A stretch of 12,686 bases of DNA from UBA1757 sp045627385 (lineage in GTDB: Bacteria; Bacteroidota; Bacteroidia; Bacteroidales; UBA1402), in the NCBI GenBank assembly GCA_045627385.1, contig JAZQNO010000012.1, positions 1 through 12,686 of the forward strand. The letters run 5' to 3'. Shown here piece after piece: positions 1-6,823 of the stretch. The notes under the pieces are model-generated. The model saw nothing but the letters and a program-made list of their open reading frames with translations, ran no database searches and was not told the origin of the DNA. Each line of letters starts with the position of its first letter. The stretch's first letter is position 1. The position numbers and the translations under genes are program-made.

Positions 1-215
1 AACAGTTCACGCGAATTGCAGGAACGGTCGTAATAGGCATTGAGCATTTTCACCGCCACTGATTTCCCGAACCGGCGGGCACGGGTCACGCAAAGGAAAC
101 GGTTGTCCGTCATCAGCACAGAGTTGACCTGCGCGATGAGCATGCTCTTATCCACAAAATTCGAATTGCGGATAGAAGCGAATCCGTCGTTACCTTTATC
201 TATGTATTTGCCCAT
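1..215 (-). CDS. AAA-ATPase-like family protein (PF09820 type), N-terminal fragment
   Basis: The first 71 codons of a gene read on the minus strand; the rest lies beyond base 1. The start is ATG at 213-215, beginning MGKYIDKGNDGF, followed by FVDKSMLIAQVNSVL, a Walker-A-like RRFGKS and then NAYYDRSCNSREL. This order (MGKY..GNDGF, YVDKS, RRFGKS, AYYD.SCDSR.LF) is the N-terminal signature of the Bacteroidetes AAA-ATPase-like family, recognised from memory. Full members are about 500-600 aa and often end in a PD-(D/E)XK nuclease-like domain; that end is not visible here. The family occurs in many copies per genome and its role is poorly known. The frame stays open upstream to a TAA near base 280, but no ATG lies there and the chosen start fits the family. 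It begins 47 bp after the fnlA stop, so it could be co-transcribed, but nothing links it to capsule synthesis. Confidence 0.8.
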   Translation of the reverse strand, partial: MGKYIDKGNDGFASIRNSNFVDKSMLIAQVNSVLMTDNRFLCVTRARRFGKSVAVKMLNAYYDRSCNSREL

Positions 216-262
216 ATTGTCGGTGGTAATTGATTTGATGGCTTCTTTGCCCCACAAGTAGG

Positions 263-1312
263 CTACTTGGCCAGATTAGCTATACCATTAAGCTCGTTCT
301 GGATGTACTCCAGACTGGCAATCTTTGCCTTGGTTTCCTCCACATTCAGTCTGCGGGTATTGTCACTGTTGAATTCCTCAATGGTGGCACGCTTGACATC
401 TCCTTCGCGGAAGAACTTGTCATAGTTAAGGTCACGGTTGTCTGCCGGTACACGGTAGAAGTTGCCCATATCAACTGCTTTGGCACATTCCTCCTTGGTC
501 AGAAGAGTCTCATACATCTTTTCTCCATGACGGATGCCGATGACCTTGATGTCTTCCTTCTTGCCTCCGAAGAGTTCGCACACGGCTTCGGCCTGGGTCT
601 GGATGGTGCAGGCAGGGGCTTTCTGGACAAGGATGTCGCCATTCTGACCATGCTCAAAGGCAAAGAGTACCAGATCGACTGCTTCCTCAAGACTCATGAT
701 GAAGCGGGTCATCTTGGGCTCGGTCAGGGTGATGGGGTTGCCGTTGCGGATCTGGTCAATCCACAATGGGATGACGCTTCCCCGGCTGCACATGACATTG
801 CCATAACGGGTGCAGCAAATTTTGGTGTTAAGGCTGTTGCGGCTCTTGGCAACGGCTACCTTCTCTTCCATGGCCTTGCTTATGCCCATGGCGTTGATGG
901 GATAAGCGGCCTTGTCGGTGGAGAGGCAGATGACGCACTTAACACCCTCATCAATGGCAGCATCCAGTACGTTGTCGGTACCTATGACGTTGGTCTTGAC
1001 GGCCTCCATGGGGAAGAACTCACAGCTGGGAACCTGCTTGAGGGCGGCAGCATGGAATATGTAGTCGACCCCACGCATTGCGGTTTTGAGGGTGCTCTTG
1101 TTGCGGACGTCACCTATGTAGAACTTGATCTTGCCGGCAACCTCGGGCATGGTGGCCTGATAGAGGTGGCGCATGTCGTCCTGCTTCTTCTCGTCACGTG
1201 AGAAGATGCGGATTTCGCCTATGTCTGTACGCAAGAAACGGTTGAGAACTGCGTTGCCGAAACTGCCGGTTCCACCGGTAATCATCAGGACTTTGTCTTT
1301 GAAAATGCTCAT
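263..1312 (-). CDS. fnlA: UDP-GlcNAc 4,6-dehydratase/5-epimerase (FnlA/CapE)
   Basis: A 349-aa SDR enzyme expected to convert UDP-GlcNAc to UDP-2-acetamido-2,6-dideoxy-L-arabino-hexulose, the first step towards UDP-L-FucNAc in the cytoplasm. Visible signatures: the NAD(P)-binding GGTGSFG at residues 13-19, FSRDEKKQDDMR at 37-48, HAAALKQVP at 88-96, and STDKAAYPINAMGISK at 131-146. In the last of these the SDR YxxxK has become MxxxK (M142, K146), as in the soluble FlaA1/CapE branch. It lacks the membrane helices of long CapD/WbpM dehydratases. The start chosen is ATG at 1310-1312, because upstream sequence overlaps the end of fnlC and the family begins MSIF.DK.ILITGGTGSFG. It is the last of three L-FucNAc genes and follows fnlC by 31 bp. 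A 2-epimerase and a CapF reductase beside it make the FnlA assignment firmer than a generic CapD call. Confidence 0.93.
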   Translation of the reverse strand: MSIFKDKVLMITGGTGSFGNAVLNRFLRTDIGEIRIFSRDEKKQDDMRHLYQATMPEVAGKIKFYIGDVRNKSTLKTAMRGVDYIFHAAALKQVPSCEFFPMEAVKTNVIGTDNVLDAAIDEGVKCVICLSTDKAAYPINAMGISKAMEEKVAVAKSRNSLNTKICCTRYGNVMCSRGSVIPLWIDQIRNGNPITLTEPKMTRFIMSLEEAVDLVLFAFEHGQNGDILVQKAPACTIQTQAEAVCELFGGKKEDIKVIGIRHGEKMYETLLTKEECAKAVDMGNFYRVPADNRDLNYDKFFREGDVKRATIEEFNSDNTRRLNVEETKAKIASLEYIQNELNGIANLAK

Positions 1313-1343
1313 AGCTATTATGTTTTTATTCTTTTCTAACTTC

Positions 1344-2534
1344 TCAGAACTTGCGCCATACCATCTTGTTGACCACACCGACGTACGACTGGATAATCTT
1401 GACCACCTTGGTACTGATGCTGTCGGTGTAGTTGGGCACCGGTATGCCGTAGTTGCCGTCGCGGTTCATCTGCACAGCCAGGTCTACCGACTGCAGCAGA
1501 CCCTTTTCGTCGATGCCCGAGAGTACGAAACAGCCTTTGTCCAAAGCTTCGGGACGCTCGGTGGAGGTACGGATGCATACGGCGGCGAAGGGATGGCCCA
1601 CCGAGGTGAAGAACGACGATTCCTCTGGCAGGGTTCCGGAATCGGAAACCACGCAGAAGGCATTCATCTGCAGGCAGTTGTAGTCGTGAAAGCCTAGTGG
1701 CTCGTGCTGGATGACCCGCTTGTCGAGCTGGAAACCCGAGGCAGCCAGACGGTTGCGGCTGCGCGGATGGCAACTGTACAGTATAGGCATATCATACTTT
1801 TCCGCCATACGGTTGATGGCCGTGAACAGACTGTTGAAATTCTTTTCGGTGTCGATATTTTCTTCGCGGTGTGCAGACAACAGTATGTATTTGCCTTTTT
1901 CCAGCCCCAGGCGCCGATGGACATCGCTGGCCTCAATCTCGGCCAGGTTCTCGTGCAGTACTTCTGCCATGGGCGAGCCGGTCACGTATGTACGTTCGCG
2001 CGGAAGTCCGCACTCGGCCAGATAGCGGCGGGCATGCTCGCTGTAGGCCATATTGACATCGCTGATGATGTCGACTATGCGGCGGTTGGTTTCCTCGGGC
2101 AGGCACTCGTCCTTGCAGCGGTTGCCGGCCTCCATGTGGAAGATGGGGATATGCAGGCGTTTGGCTCCGATTACCGACAGACAGCTGTTGGTGTCGCCCA
2201 GCACAAGGACGGCATCGGGCTTGGTCTGGTTGAACAGCTTGTAGGAGCAGTTGATGATGTTGCCGCAGGTGGCACCCAGGTCGTCGCCCACGGCATCCAT
2301 ATAGACTTCAGGGTCTTTCAGCTTCAGGTCCTTGAAGAAAACGCCGTTCAGGTTGTAGTCATAGTTCTGACCGGTGTGCGCCAGGATGACATCGAAATAC
2401 TTGCGACACTTGTTGATAACAGCGGCCAGACGAATGATCTCGGGGCGTGTACCCACAATGATGCACAGCTTGAGTTTGCCATTCTCCTGCCACCTGACAT
2501 CGGAATAATCGAATTTTGGAGTCTTCTGTTCCAT
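1344..2534 (-). CDS. fnlC: UDP-N-acetyl-hexosamine 2-epimerase (FnlC/CapG, WecB family)
   Basis: A 396-aa protein of the non-hydrolysing UDP-GlcNAc 2-epimerase family with a GT-B-like fold. Motifs in order: VGTRPE (27-32), HTGQNYD (53-59), VLGDT (111-115), HMEAG (133-137), LLSAHREEN (218-226), DSGTLPEES (298-306, where many relatives have DSGG.QEE) and TSTERPEA (323-330). Next to FnlA and FnlB, its likely job is the last step of UDP-L-FucNAc synthesis: C2 epimerisation of UDP-N-acetyl-L-pneumosamine. This substrate comes from context; motifs alone would also fit WecB, which makes UDP-ManNAc. The start at 2534 (MEQKTPKF) gives a normal FnlC length. It lies 38 bp after fnlB and 31 bp before fnlA, consistent with one transcript. 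Confidence 0.92.
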   Translation of the reverse strand: MEQKTPKFDYSDVRWQENGKLKLCIIVGTRPEIIRLAAVINKCRKYFDVILAHTGQNYDYNLNGVFFKDLKLKDPEVYMDAVGDDLGATCGNIINCSYKLFNQTKPDAVLVLGDTNSCLSVIGAKRLHIPIFHMEAGNRCKDECLPEETNRRIVDIISDVNMAYSEHARRYLAECGLPRERTYVTGSPMAEVLHENLAEIEASDVHRRLGLEKGKYILLSAHREENIDTEKNFNSLFTAINRMAEKYDMPILYSCHPRSRNRLAASGFQLDKRVIQHEPLGFHDYNCLQMNAFCVVSDSGTLPEESSFFTSVGHPFAAVCIRTSTERPEALDKGCFVLSGIDEKGLLQSVDLAVQMNRDGNYGIPVPNYTDSISTKVVKIIQSYVGVVNKMVWRKF

Positions 2535-2554
2535 TCTTTATCATTTGTTTGTAG

Positions 2555-2571
2555 AACCCGCCTAGCGGATT
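2555..2571 (-). other. Small hairpin in the fnlB-fnlC spacer
   Basis: On the minus strand the spacer contains AATCCGCTAGGCGGGTT, a 7-bp stem (one G-T pair) with a 3-nt loop. No T-run follows, so it is not a typical terminator. It lies just after the fnlB stop and could protect or separate the two cistrons. That role is inference. Confidence 0.4.
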
Positions 2572-2572
2572 C

Positions 2573-3787
2573 TTATTCTTTTACTACCTTGTCGAAATAG
2601 GTGTCCGGACGCTCCGGATTGAATATCTCGTTGCAGTACATGACTGTAACCAGGTCCTGTGTATCGGACAGATTGATGATGTTGTGCGTATAGCCCGGCA
2701 GCATGATGACGGACTGAATTCTGTCACCACTCACTTCGTAGTTGAGGACGGGTGCATCGGGGTCATTTTCGTTGCGCAGCTGGATAAGTCCGTGACCGCT
2801 CACCACGATGAACTGTTCCCACTTGGTGTGGTGCCAGTGCTCGCCTTTGGTGATTCCGGGCTTGCTTATGTTGATGCTTACCTGCCCGCAGTGGAGGGTG
2901 TGGACGAGTTCCGTGAAGGAACCTCGGTTGTCGACGTTCATCTTCAGGTCAAAGATGGCCTTTTCCTTGGGCAGATAGCTGAGGAATGTGCTGTACAGGC
3001 GCTTGGCAAAGCTGTCTGCCGGAATCTCAGGAATGGTAAGCGTCCTGGGCATATCGGCGAACTGGTGCAACAGGTCCACGATATGGCCCAGAGTGGCCTT
3101 ATGGGTTACAGGGCAGTAGCAGTAGCGGCCCGTTTGGGTCGGGAGTACTTCCAGGCCTTCGAATTCGCAACGATGTTCCTGACCTTTCAGGGCACCTATC
3201 ATCTCCTCGACCAGATCGTCTATGTAGAGCAGTTCCAGTTCCACAGACGGATCGTTGACCTGGATGGGCAGTTCATTGGCTATGTTGTTGCAGAAGGTGG
3301 CGACTGCGCTGTTGTAGTTGGGGCGGCACCATTTGCCGTAGAGGTTTGGAAAACGGTAAACCAGCATCCTGGCACCGGTTTCACGGCCATATTCCAGAAA
3401 CAGGTCCTCGCCGGCTTTCTTGCTGCGGCCGTACTCGGAATTGCCGAAACGTCCGGTAAGTGATGCCTGCTGTGACGAACTGAGCATGACAGGGCAAGGG
3501 TTCCGATGCTTTTTCAGCGTGTCGAGCAGCACGCTGGCAAAGCCGAAGTTTCCTTCCATGAATTCTTTGGGATCCTGGGGACGGTTGACACCGGCCAGGT
3601 TGAAGACAAAGTCGCACTGGCGACACCACGCGTTGAGTTGTTCCTGTGTGGAATCCAGGTCGTACTCGAACACTTCGTCAACGACAAGTTCGCCATAGCA
3701 TCTGGCTTTTCCAGCCTTGATATTGTTGAACTGTGCGCATAGGTTTTTGCCCACAAAGCCCTTGGCACCTGTAACAAGAATTTTCAT
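2573..3787 (-). CDS. fnlB: Bifunctional UDP-2-acetamido-2,6-dideoxy-hexulose epimerase/reductase (FnlB/CapF)
   Basis: A 404-aa two-domain enzyme. The N-terminal SDR half has MKILVTGAKGFVGKNL (GxxGxxG at 7-13), NLAGVNRP (63-70), SSSQQA (103-108) and Y119xxxK123. The C-terminal half, from about residue 275, is a cupin with NRGSFTELVHT (287-297) and a metal-ligand cluster GEHWHHTKWEQF (315-326). This SDR-plus-cupin layout is that of CapF of Staphylococcus aureus, where the cupin performs C3 epimerisation and the SDR the NADPH-dependent C4 reduction of the FnlA/CapE product. It is somewhat longer than S. aureus CapF (about 370 aa); the extra length lies in the middle, about residues 205-235. It starts 22 bp after the epimerase gene and precedes fnlC. 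A CapF identity is well supported by the domain fusion together with both partner genes. Confidence 0.93.
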   Translation of the reverse strand: MKILVTGAKGFVGKNLCAQFNNIKAGKARCYGELVVDEVFEYDLDSTQEQLNAWCRQCDFVFNLAGVNRPQDPKEFMEGNFGFASVLLDTLKKHRNPCPVMLSSSQQASLTGRFGNSEYGRSKKAGEDLFLEYGRETGARMLVYRFPNLYGKWCRPNYNSAVATFCNNIANELPIQVNDPSVELELLYIDDLVEEMIGALKGQEHRCEFEGLEVLPTQTGRYCYCPVTHKATLGHIVDLLHQFADMPRTLTIPEIPADSFAKRLYSTFLSYLPKEKAIFDLKMNVDNRGSFTELVHTLHCGQVSINISKPGITKGEHWHHTKWEQFIVVSGHGLIQLRNENDPDAPVLNYEVSGDRIQSVIMLPGYTHNIINLSDTQDLVTVMYCNEIFNPERPDTYFDKVVKE

Positions 3788-3809
3788 ACTGACAATTTAC
3801 TGTATCGTT

Positions 3810-4856
3810 TTAATGAATACCATAAAACTCATGATACCACTCCGCGAATGCACGCAATCCCTCGCGAAGCGGAGTCTGGGGCTTGAACCCGAAATCTCTT
3901 TCCAGGGCACTAGTGTCGGCAAAGGTGACGGGCACATCGCCGGGCTGCATGGGCACAAGTTCTTTGTGGGCTTCGAAATCGTAGTCGGCGGGCAGCACAC
4001 CGGCACGGATGAGCTCTTCCTGCAGGATCTGCACAAAGTCGAGCAGGTTTTCGGGATGGCTGTTGCCGATGTTGTAGATCTTGTAGGGCGGCAGTGGCAG
4101 GCCGTCCGGGCCGTTCTGCCGGGCGGGCGCTTTGTGCATCACGCGCTGCAGGCCTTCCACAATGTCGTCCACATAGGTGAAGTCGCGCTGGCAGTTGCCA
4201 TAGTTGAATATCTTTATGGTTTCGCCCTTGATGAGTTTGTTGGTGAAACCGAAGTAGGCCATGTCGGGCCGGCCGGCGGGGCCGTAGACGGTGAAGAAGC
4301 GCAGACCGGTGCTGGAGATGTTGTAGAGCTTGCTGTAGCTGTGGGCCAGCAGTTCGTCGCTCTTCTTGGTGGCAGCGTAGAGGCTCACAGGGTTGTCCAC
4401 CTTGTCCTCTTCGCTGAAGGGCACTTTGGTGTTGCCTCCGTAGACGCTGCTACTGCTGGCGTAGACCAGATGCTGGACGGGCCAGTGGCGGCAAGCCTCG
4501 AGTATGTTGTAGAAACCGATGAGGTTGCTTTCGATGTAGGCACCGGGGTTGGTGATACTGTATCTCACGCCTGCCTGGGCGGCCAGATTGACCGCCACAT
4601 CGAAGCGGTATTTTTCGAACAGGCTGTCAATAAGGGCTTTGTCGGCCAAATTGCCTTTGACGAAAGTGTATCGGCTTTCGGGGTGCTTTTCGGTTTCGGC
4701 CTCTATCTGACGCAGCCGCCACTCTTTGATGGAGACGTCGTAGTAGTCGTTCACGGAGTCGAAACCCACAATCTCGATGGGCGATTCGGTCTTGAGCAGC
4801 CTGAGCACCAGATTGGATCCTATGAATCCGGCCGAGCCTGTAACGAGGACTTTCAT
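3810..4856 (-). CDS. UDP-glucuronate 4-epimerase (CapI/LspL type)
   Basis: A 348-aa SDR epimerase that should interconvert UDP-GlcA and UDP-GalA at C4. It shows GSAGFIG at 7-13, DSVNDYYDVSIKEWRL at 33-48, NLAAQAGVRYS at 90-100, SSSSVYG at 134-140, Y160xxxK164, LRFFTVYGPAGRPDMA and RDFTYVDDIVEG, then MQPGDVPVTFADTSALERDFGFKP near the C-terminus. These are hallmarks of the CapI/LspL group rather than of GalE or of the WbpP/TviC HexNAcA epimerases. The start at 4856 (MKVLVTG) is preferred over a GTG/ATG slightly upstream because it matches the family. The nearest dehydrogenase in the operon looks specific for HexNAc, so either a UDP-glucose dehydrogenase lies elsewhere or this epimerase accepts the N-acetylated sugar. 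Upstream is a 570-bp gap with a gene remnant, so transcription must cross debris to reach it. Confidence 0.9.
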   Translation of the reverse strand: MKVLVTGSAGFIGSNLVLRLLKTESPIEIVGFDSVNDYYDVSIKEWRLRQIEAETEKHPESRYTFVKGNLADKALIDSLFEKYRFDVAVNLAAQAGVRYSITNPGAYIESNLIGFYNILEACRHWPVQHLVYASSSSVYGGNTKVPFSEEDKVDNPVSLYAATKKSDELLAHSYSKLYNISSTGLRFFTVYGPAGRPDMAYFGFTNKLIKGETIKIFNYGNCQRDFTYVDDIVEGLQRVMHKAPARQNGPDGLPLPPYKIYNIGNSHPENLLDFVQILQEELIRAGVLPADYDFEAHKELVPMQPGDVPVTFADTSALERDFGFKPQTPLREGLRAFAEWYHEFYGIH

Positions 4857-4879
4857 ATCGTAAATCAAAAATTTTTCGA

Positions 4880-4900
4880 GTTAACGGTTAACAGTTAACC
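4880..4900 (-). repeat. GTTAAC heptamer triplet, copy 1
   Basis: Three head-to-tail 7-mers, GTTAACG, GTTAACA and GTTAACC, lie 23 bp upstream of the 4-epimerase start. A near-identical triplet lies at 5413-5432, so the intervening 510 bp, which carries the dinD remnant, is flanked by direct repeats. GTTAAC is itself a palindrome, so each triplet can also fold on itself. Confidence 0.8.
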
Positions 4901-4966
4901 TTCCACTGTCTCTTCCTTCTTGGGATCGCCGTTGACCTATGGTCTTCCTCCTTCGCACCTCGGCAA

Positions 4967-5224
4967 TCAAGAAGCAAGCTTCAGATTGCGCTCGGTTTGT
5001 CGTCGGTTCATGACTACGAGATAGCAGGCGTAACGGGTGAGCATGAAGTCCTTGATTTCACGCTCGGAACCACTACCGAGAGACACCATTTTCGTGACCT
5101 CACGAAAATGGTCATCAATATTGATATTCTGCGAGTTACAAGAGTCAATAGCTCGGCCTATGGCTAGCTGAAAAACCTTTATCACCAGGTAACCGTCTTG
5201 TCCTGATTCGTTGAGCCATTCGAT
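4967..5224 (-). pseudogene. dinD-like (BRO/DinD family) remnant
   Basis: A minus-strand frame reads IEWLNESGQDGYL at the upstream end, then AIGRAIDSCNSQNINIDDHF, REVTKMVSLGSGSEREI and KDFMLTRYACYLVVMN. This closely matches the N-terminal third of DinD, DNA-damage-inducible protein D (E. coli: RAKEACENSG..IDDHF..MVKIGS..KR..KDI.LSRYACYLVVQNGDP). The 20 or so residues that should follow (GDP..YFAIQT) are missing and the frame jumps to RRQTE, a motif that normally comes after them. Another stretch between the N-terminal ..NESG.. and the AIGRA helix is also missing. After RRQTERNLKLAS it stops, whereas DinD is about 270-280 aa. It is therefore a twice-deleted fragment, not a working gene. No ATG opens the frame (a GTG is at 5183-5185). 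Confidence 0.75.
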
Positions 5225-5333
5225 TCTGCTGTTGCCGGGACCTCTCTGATCTGGCCATTTTTCCTAGGTTCTTCGGTGGTCCGAAGTGACTCTCTTGTGG
5301 CTCCGTTTTCCTTCCATCGAAAAAATGGGAGGT

Positions 5334-5366
5334 ACAACGGAGGAACAACGGAGGAACAACGGAGGA
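5334..5366. repeat. 11-bp tandem repeat, three copies
   Basis: Three perfect copies of ACAACGGAGGA lie between the second GTTAAC triplet and the dinD remnant. The other contents of 5225-5410 show no recognisable gene. On the minus strand the repeat reads TCCTCCGTTGT. Confidence 0.9.
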
Positions 5367-5412
5367 ACGTCTGAGCAGGTTTGTGGGGTCTGCGAAGTAC
5401 AAAAAAAACGCA

Positions 5413-5432
5413 GTTAACGGTAACAGTTAACA
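5413..5432 (-). repeat. GTTAAC heptamer triplet, copy 2
   Basis: GTTAACG, GTAACA (one T lost) and GTTAACA in tandem, matching the triplet at 4880-4900. The TAA stop of the glycosyltransferase (5427-5429) lies inside it, so the last codons of that gene may have been supplied by the repeat. Confidence 0.75.
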
Positions 5433-6710
5433 CCTCGAGTCTATGCCGATGGCTTTCTTGGCAATTTCGAGGTAGCTGAACCGGTGGCGGGCACGCTCGG
5501 CGGCGCTCAGCATCTGCCGGTATTCGGTCGAGCCCGCAGCCTGCGCGCTGGATTCAGACTGCGCGCTGGATTCGGGCTGCTCGTTGCTGTCGAGCTGGGA
5601 ACTGCTGTCGGGCTGCGCCAGTTGGAGCAGGAGCTGACCGAGCTGAGGAGCGGTGACATCTTGCAGGAAGCGGCAGTTGCCGCCTGCGTCGACGTGGTGC
5701 ATCATGGGGCCCCAGTCTTTGAACAGACAGGGCAGTCCCGAGGCGCAGGCCTGCTCCCAGAGCACGGAGTGGGTGCCGGGGAAGACGCCCAGGTCGGAGG
5801 CCAGAAACAGAGGGTAGACATCGTCGGAGCCCACCCAGCCGATGTAGCGCACACGCGGATGCTGCGACAGCTTTTCTTCGAGAGCGGACATCTCACTGCT
5901 GAACTTGCCGAAGAGCAGCAGGCTGATGCGGGGCGCGGCGGTCACTTCCGCAGACTGTTCGAGCCAGTCGAGCGCTTCCGCCAGCAGCTGAATGTTTTTG
6001 GCGGGATCTATCTTGCCGCCCGAGACCAGCAGAAAATCGTCCTGCGGTATCTGGTAGCGTTGGCGGACCTGAGTCCGTATCTCGGCTTTGTTGTCGAAAT
6101 CGATGCGGTTTTCGTCGCCGCCCATCACCAACAGACCGGTATGCTCGGGACGGATGCCGTAGACCTTTTGCAGGTAGTCCACGCGCCAGGGAGTGACGCC
6201 CCACATCCGCTCCGACACGCGCTCGAGGCGTTTGGCCAGATAGCGGCAGTAGACTTTCTGGATGAGACGCTTGGACAGTCTGTCGATGGGGGTGTTGTAG
6301 TAGTCGGAATGGCTGTCGCAGTAGACTTTCACCTCGGGGTGGGCCTGCCGGTAGCGGCAGACGGCGAGGTTGTCCCAGGCCTTGGGCCCGTGCACGAAGA
6401 TGATGTCGGGCCGCAGCAGTTGAAGAGATTCGTCTAGGCCGATGGTCTTGCAGCTGAAGCTGTTGCGCAGGGTCTGCCGGAAGCCTTCGGGCTGGAAGTG
6501 GTAGTGCCTGTTCAGAGGCAGATAAATCACTTTCACTCCATTGTCGTTGACAAACTGGTTACCTTTGGGGCAGTCGAGGCTATAGGACACCACATAGGTG
6601 CTGAACCCCAGCTCGACGTGCTTCTGGGCCAGGAGGTTTTCCTGATACCCGGTCTTGTCTTTGAAGGGTGAGGTGGTCAAACAAAGGTGAGCTATGGTCT
6701 TGTCGTTCAT
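5427..6710 (-). CDS. GT4-like GT-B glycosyltransferase with C-terminal hexapeptide repeats
   Basis: A 427-aa soluble glycosyltransferase probably acting in assembly of the capsule or O-unit. The N-terminal Rossmann half opens IAHLCLTTSPF.DKTGYQENLLA (GT-B acceptor-side pattern) and has RPDIIFVHGPKAWDN at 100-114. The C-terminal half has VSGGKIDPAKN (229-239), RVRYIGWV (286-293) and GTHSVLWEQACASGLPCLF (312-330), which aligns with the nucleotide-sugar-binding E-x7-E region of GT4 enzymes. Donor and acceptor cannot be told. Residues 366-389 are four hexapeptides (QPDSSS, QLDSNE, QPESSA, QSESSA), encoded by an 18-bp tandem repeat, followed by a conventional helical tail. The start at 6710 is the only good ATG. 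The spacer to the dehydrogenase gene upstream is made entirely of tandem duplications. The stop codon falls in a GTTAAC repeat, so the true C-terminus may have been altered. Confidence 0.85.
   Translation of the reverse strand: MNDKTIAHLCLTTSPFKDKTGYQENLLAQKHVELGFSTYVVSYSLDCPKGNQFVNDNGVKVIYLPLNRHYHFQPEGFRQTLRNSFSCKTIGLDESLQLLRPDIIFVHGPKAWDNLAVCRYRQAHPEVKVYCDSHSDYYNTPIDRLSKRLIQKVYCRYLAKRLERVSERMWGVTPWRVDYLQKVYGIRPEHTGLLVMGGDENRIDFDNKAEIRTQVRQRYQIPQDDFLLVSGGKIDPAKNIQLLAEALDWLEQSAEVTAAPRISLLLFGKFSSEMSALEEKLSQHPRVRYIGWVGSDDVYPLFLASDLGVFPGTHSVLWEQACASGLPCLFKDWGPMMHHVDAGGNCRFLQDVTAPQLGQLLLQLAQPDSSSQLDSNEQPESSAQSESSAQAAGSTEYRQMLSAAERARHRFSYLEIAKKAIGIDSRC
5542..5613 (-). repeat. In-frame 18-bp minisatellite, four copies
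   Basis: Four 18-bp units start at 5542 (TGCGCGCTGGATTCAGAC), 5560, 5578 and 5596, with the start of a fifth (TGCGCC) after them. The first two differ at two bases; the others have diverged further. Being a multiple of three, the array keeps the glycosyltransferase frame and encodes the hexapeptides at residues 366-389. Confidence 0.9.
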
Positions 6711-6720
6711 AGGTCGGTCT

Positions 6721-6817
6721 TCGGTTGTTTCAGATGCTTTGCGCGTATCGGTCGTTCCAAATGCTTTTCGCGTTGGGGCTGTCGCTTTGCGAGCAGGGGC
6801 TGTCGCTTTTTCGCGTA
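6721..6817. repeat. Intergenic spacer made of 2 x 27 bp and 2 x 21 bp tandem repeats
   Basis: Two imperfect 27-mers (6721-6747 and 6748-6774, each TCGGT.GTT..A.ATGCTTT..GCGT) abut two imperfect 21/22-mers (6775-6795 and 6796-6817, each starting GGGGCTGTCGCTTT). Together they fill nearly all of the 113-bp spacer between the dehydrogenase stop and the glycosyltransferase start. Confidence 0.9.
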
Positions 6818-6823
6818 GGTTTT

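Noticed and set aside
527..1201. Plus-strand frames opposite fnlA and similar long frames opposite fnlC, fnlB, the epimerase and the glycosyltransferase
   Set aside because: Antisense shadows typical of GC-rich codon use; none shows family motifs, whereas the minus-strand genes do.
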